In this document: in pieces, positions 63,586 to 64,000 of the stretch | How positions within the stretch are numbered: the stretch's first letter is position 1 | How the letters are laid out: the number at the start of each line of letters is the position of its first letter | Assembly: GCF_008692605.1 (NCBI RefSeq) | Contig: NZ_LFCT01000016.1 | Span: 1 to 64,000, forward strand | Reading direction: 5' to 3' | Source: Sphingobium estronivorans | GTDB lineage: Bacteria > Pseudomonadota > Alphaproteobacteria > Sphingomonadales > Sphingomonadaceae | Length of the DNA stretch: 64,000 nt | Made by a program: the position numbers and the translations under genes | The notes under the pieces: model-generated | Told to the model about the DNA's origin: nothing | The model's database searches: none | What the model saw: the letters and a program-made list of their open reading frames with translations, nothing else

Positions 63586-64000
63586 GTGCAAACCCTCCGT
63601 GATCTCCCTTCGCTCAGAGCCGCCGTCGAAGCCCTGAAAAGCGATGGAAAACCGCTGGCGCTGGTACCGACCATGGGCGCGCTGCATGACGGGCACATGG
63701 CGCTGGTCGAGGAAGCGCGGCTCCATGCCGGGCATGTCGTCGTGTCGATCTTCGTCAATCCCCGCCAGTTCGGCGTGAACGAGGATCTGGACGCCTATCC
63801 CCGGCGCGAGGCCAAGGATGCGCAGATGTTGCAGGCGGCTGGAGTCGATATTCTTTGGGCACCCACGGTCGAGGTCATGTATCCGGCGGGCTATGCGACG
63901 AACATCTCCGTCTCCGGCGTGACCGAGGGGCTGGATGGCGCAGCGCGGCCGGGGCATTTCGACGGCGTGGCGACCGTGGTGACGAAGCTGTTCAACCAGG
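63586..64000 (+). CDS. panC: Pantothenate synthetase, 3' part off window
   Basis: 138 codons are visible from a GTG at 63586 and the frame continues off the right edge. Motifs: [20 protein letters not shown] (HIGH-type ATP site), [20 protein letters not shown], and then [20 protein letters not shown] with the substrate loop. It joins pantoate and beta-alanine with ATP to make pantothenate, precursor of coenzyme A. Start choice: no ATG fits and the GTG aligns with the family's usual N-terminus ([17 protein letters not shown]). Confidence 0.93.
   Translation, partial: MQTLRDLPSLRAAVEALKSDGKPLALVPTMGALHDGHMALVEEARLHAGHVVVSIFVNPRQFGVNEDLDAYPRREAKDAQMLQAAGVDILWAPTVEVMYPAGYATNISVSGVTEGLDGAARPGHFDGVATVVTKLFNQ

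Overview
The window is chromosomal DNA of high GC from an alphaproteobacterium, almost certainly a sphingomonad (Sphingomonadales). The indications are an EipA/DUF1134 envelope protein, a MipZ-type division ATPase, a ubiquinol-cytochrome c chaperone (CBP3) paired with a DUF177 protein, a mutS-glnD pair, a bifunctional PgmG-type phosphohexomutase, and a sphingan-like Wzx/Wzy exopolysaccharide locus. The left 2.66 kb is visibly poorer in GC and phage-like. No rRNA genes or CRISPR arrays were seen.

Layout. (1) 1-2663: the end of a probable island or prophage remnant abutting a tRNA-Ser(GCU). It carries a truncated DUF2280 gene, a small winged-helix-like protein, a 45-aa protein with a very strong ribosome site, and a Panacea-domain gene translationally overlapped with a two-helix membrane protein, which looks like a toxin-antitoxin pair. 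(2) 2985-6643: envelope and housekeeping genes (eipA-like, dinB, DUF177, CBP3 chaperone, bamE/smpA-like). (3) 6668-34475: a ~28 kb exopolysaccharide locus. It has four GT4 glycosyltransferases, a PglC/WcaJ-type initiating phosphoglycosyltransferase, Wzx, Wzy, Wza and Wzc homologues and an outer-membrane barrel. Sugar modification genes are a WbpM/PglF-type dehydratase, a DegT aminotransferase, a PIG-L deacetylase, a formyltransferase, an epimerase and an ATP-grasp enzyme. It also has three different sulfotransferases, a 2OG-Fe(II)-oxygenase-like protein, a secreted polysaccharide lyase and two LuxR-type regulators with degenerate receivers. A 38-bp near-perfect direct repeat lies at each end of this block. 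(4) 34721-38458: a 1245-aa RTX/cadherin-like secreted protein. (5) 38491-41368: a flavin-reductase-like gene and a cofE-cofD-cofC operon for deazaflavin cofactor F420. (6) 41387-49206: malic enzyme, mutS, glnD. (7) 49206-50257: an IS630-family element inserted into the TA of the glnD stop codon. (8) 50265-64000: L,D-transpeptidase, ribA, xthA, lolA, ftsK, GNAT, EamA, ispG, fadL, pgmG, a DnaJ-domain protein, mipZ and the 5' part of panC.

How the genes fit together. The exopolysaccharide locus holds most parts of a Wzy-dependent pathway: precursor amino-sugar synthesis, lipid-linked assembly, flipping, polymerisation, Wza/Wzc export, and decoration by sulfation and possibly N-formylation or amide ligation. 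PgmG at 60.8-62.2 kb could feed hexose-1-phosphates into it. The most unexpected signal is a pair of sibling elements on the minus strand (about 53780-53898 and 60617-60734). Each has a conserved anti-Shine-Dalgarno block directly before an intrinsic terminator. The second lies between fadL and pgmG, and its block is complementary to the ribosome-binding regions of both genes (9 and 13 consecutive bases), which suggests a family of regulatory small RNAs.

All functional statements come from reading motifs and context by eye; no database search was run.
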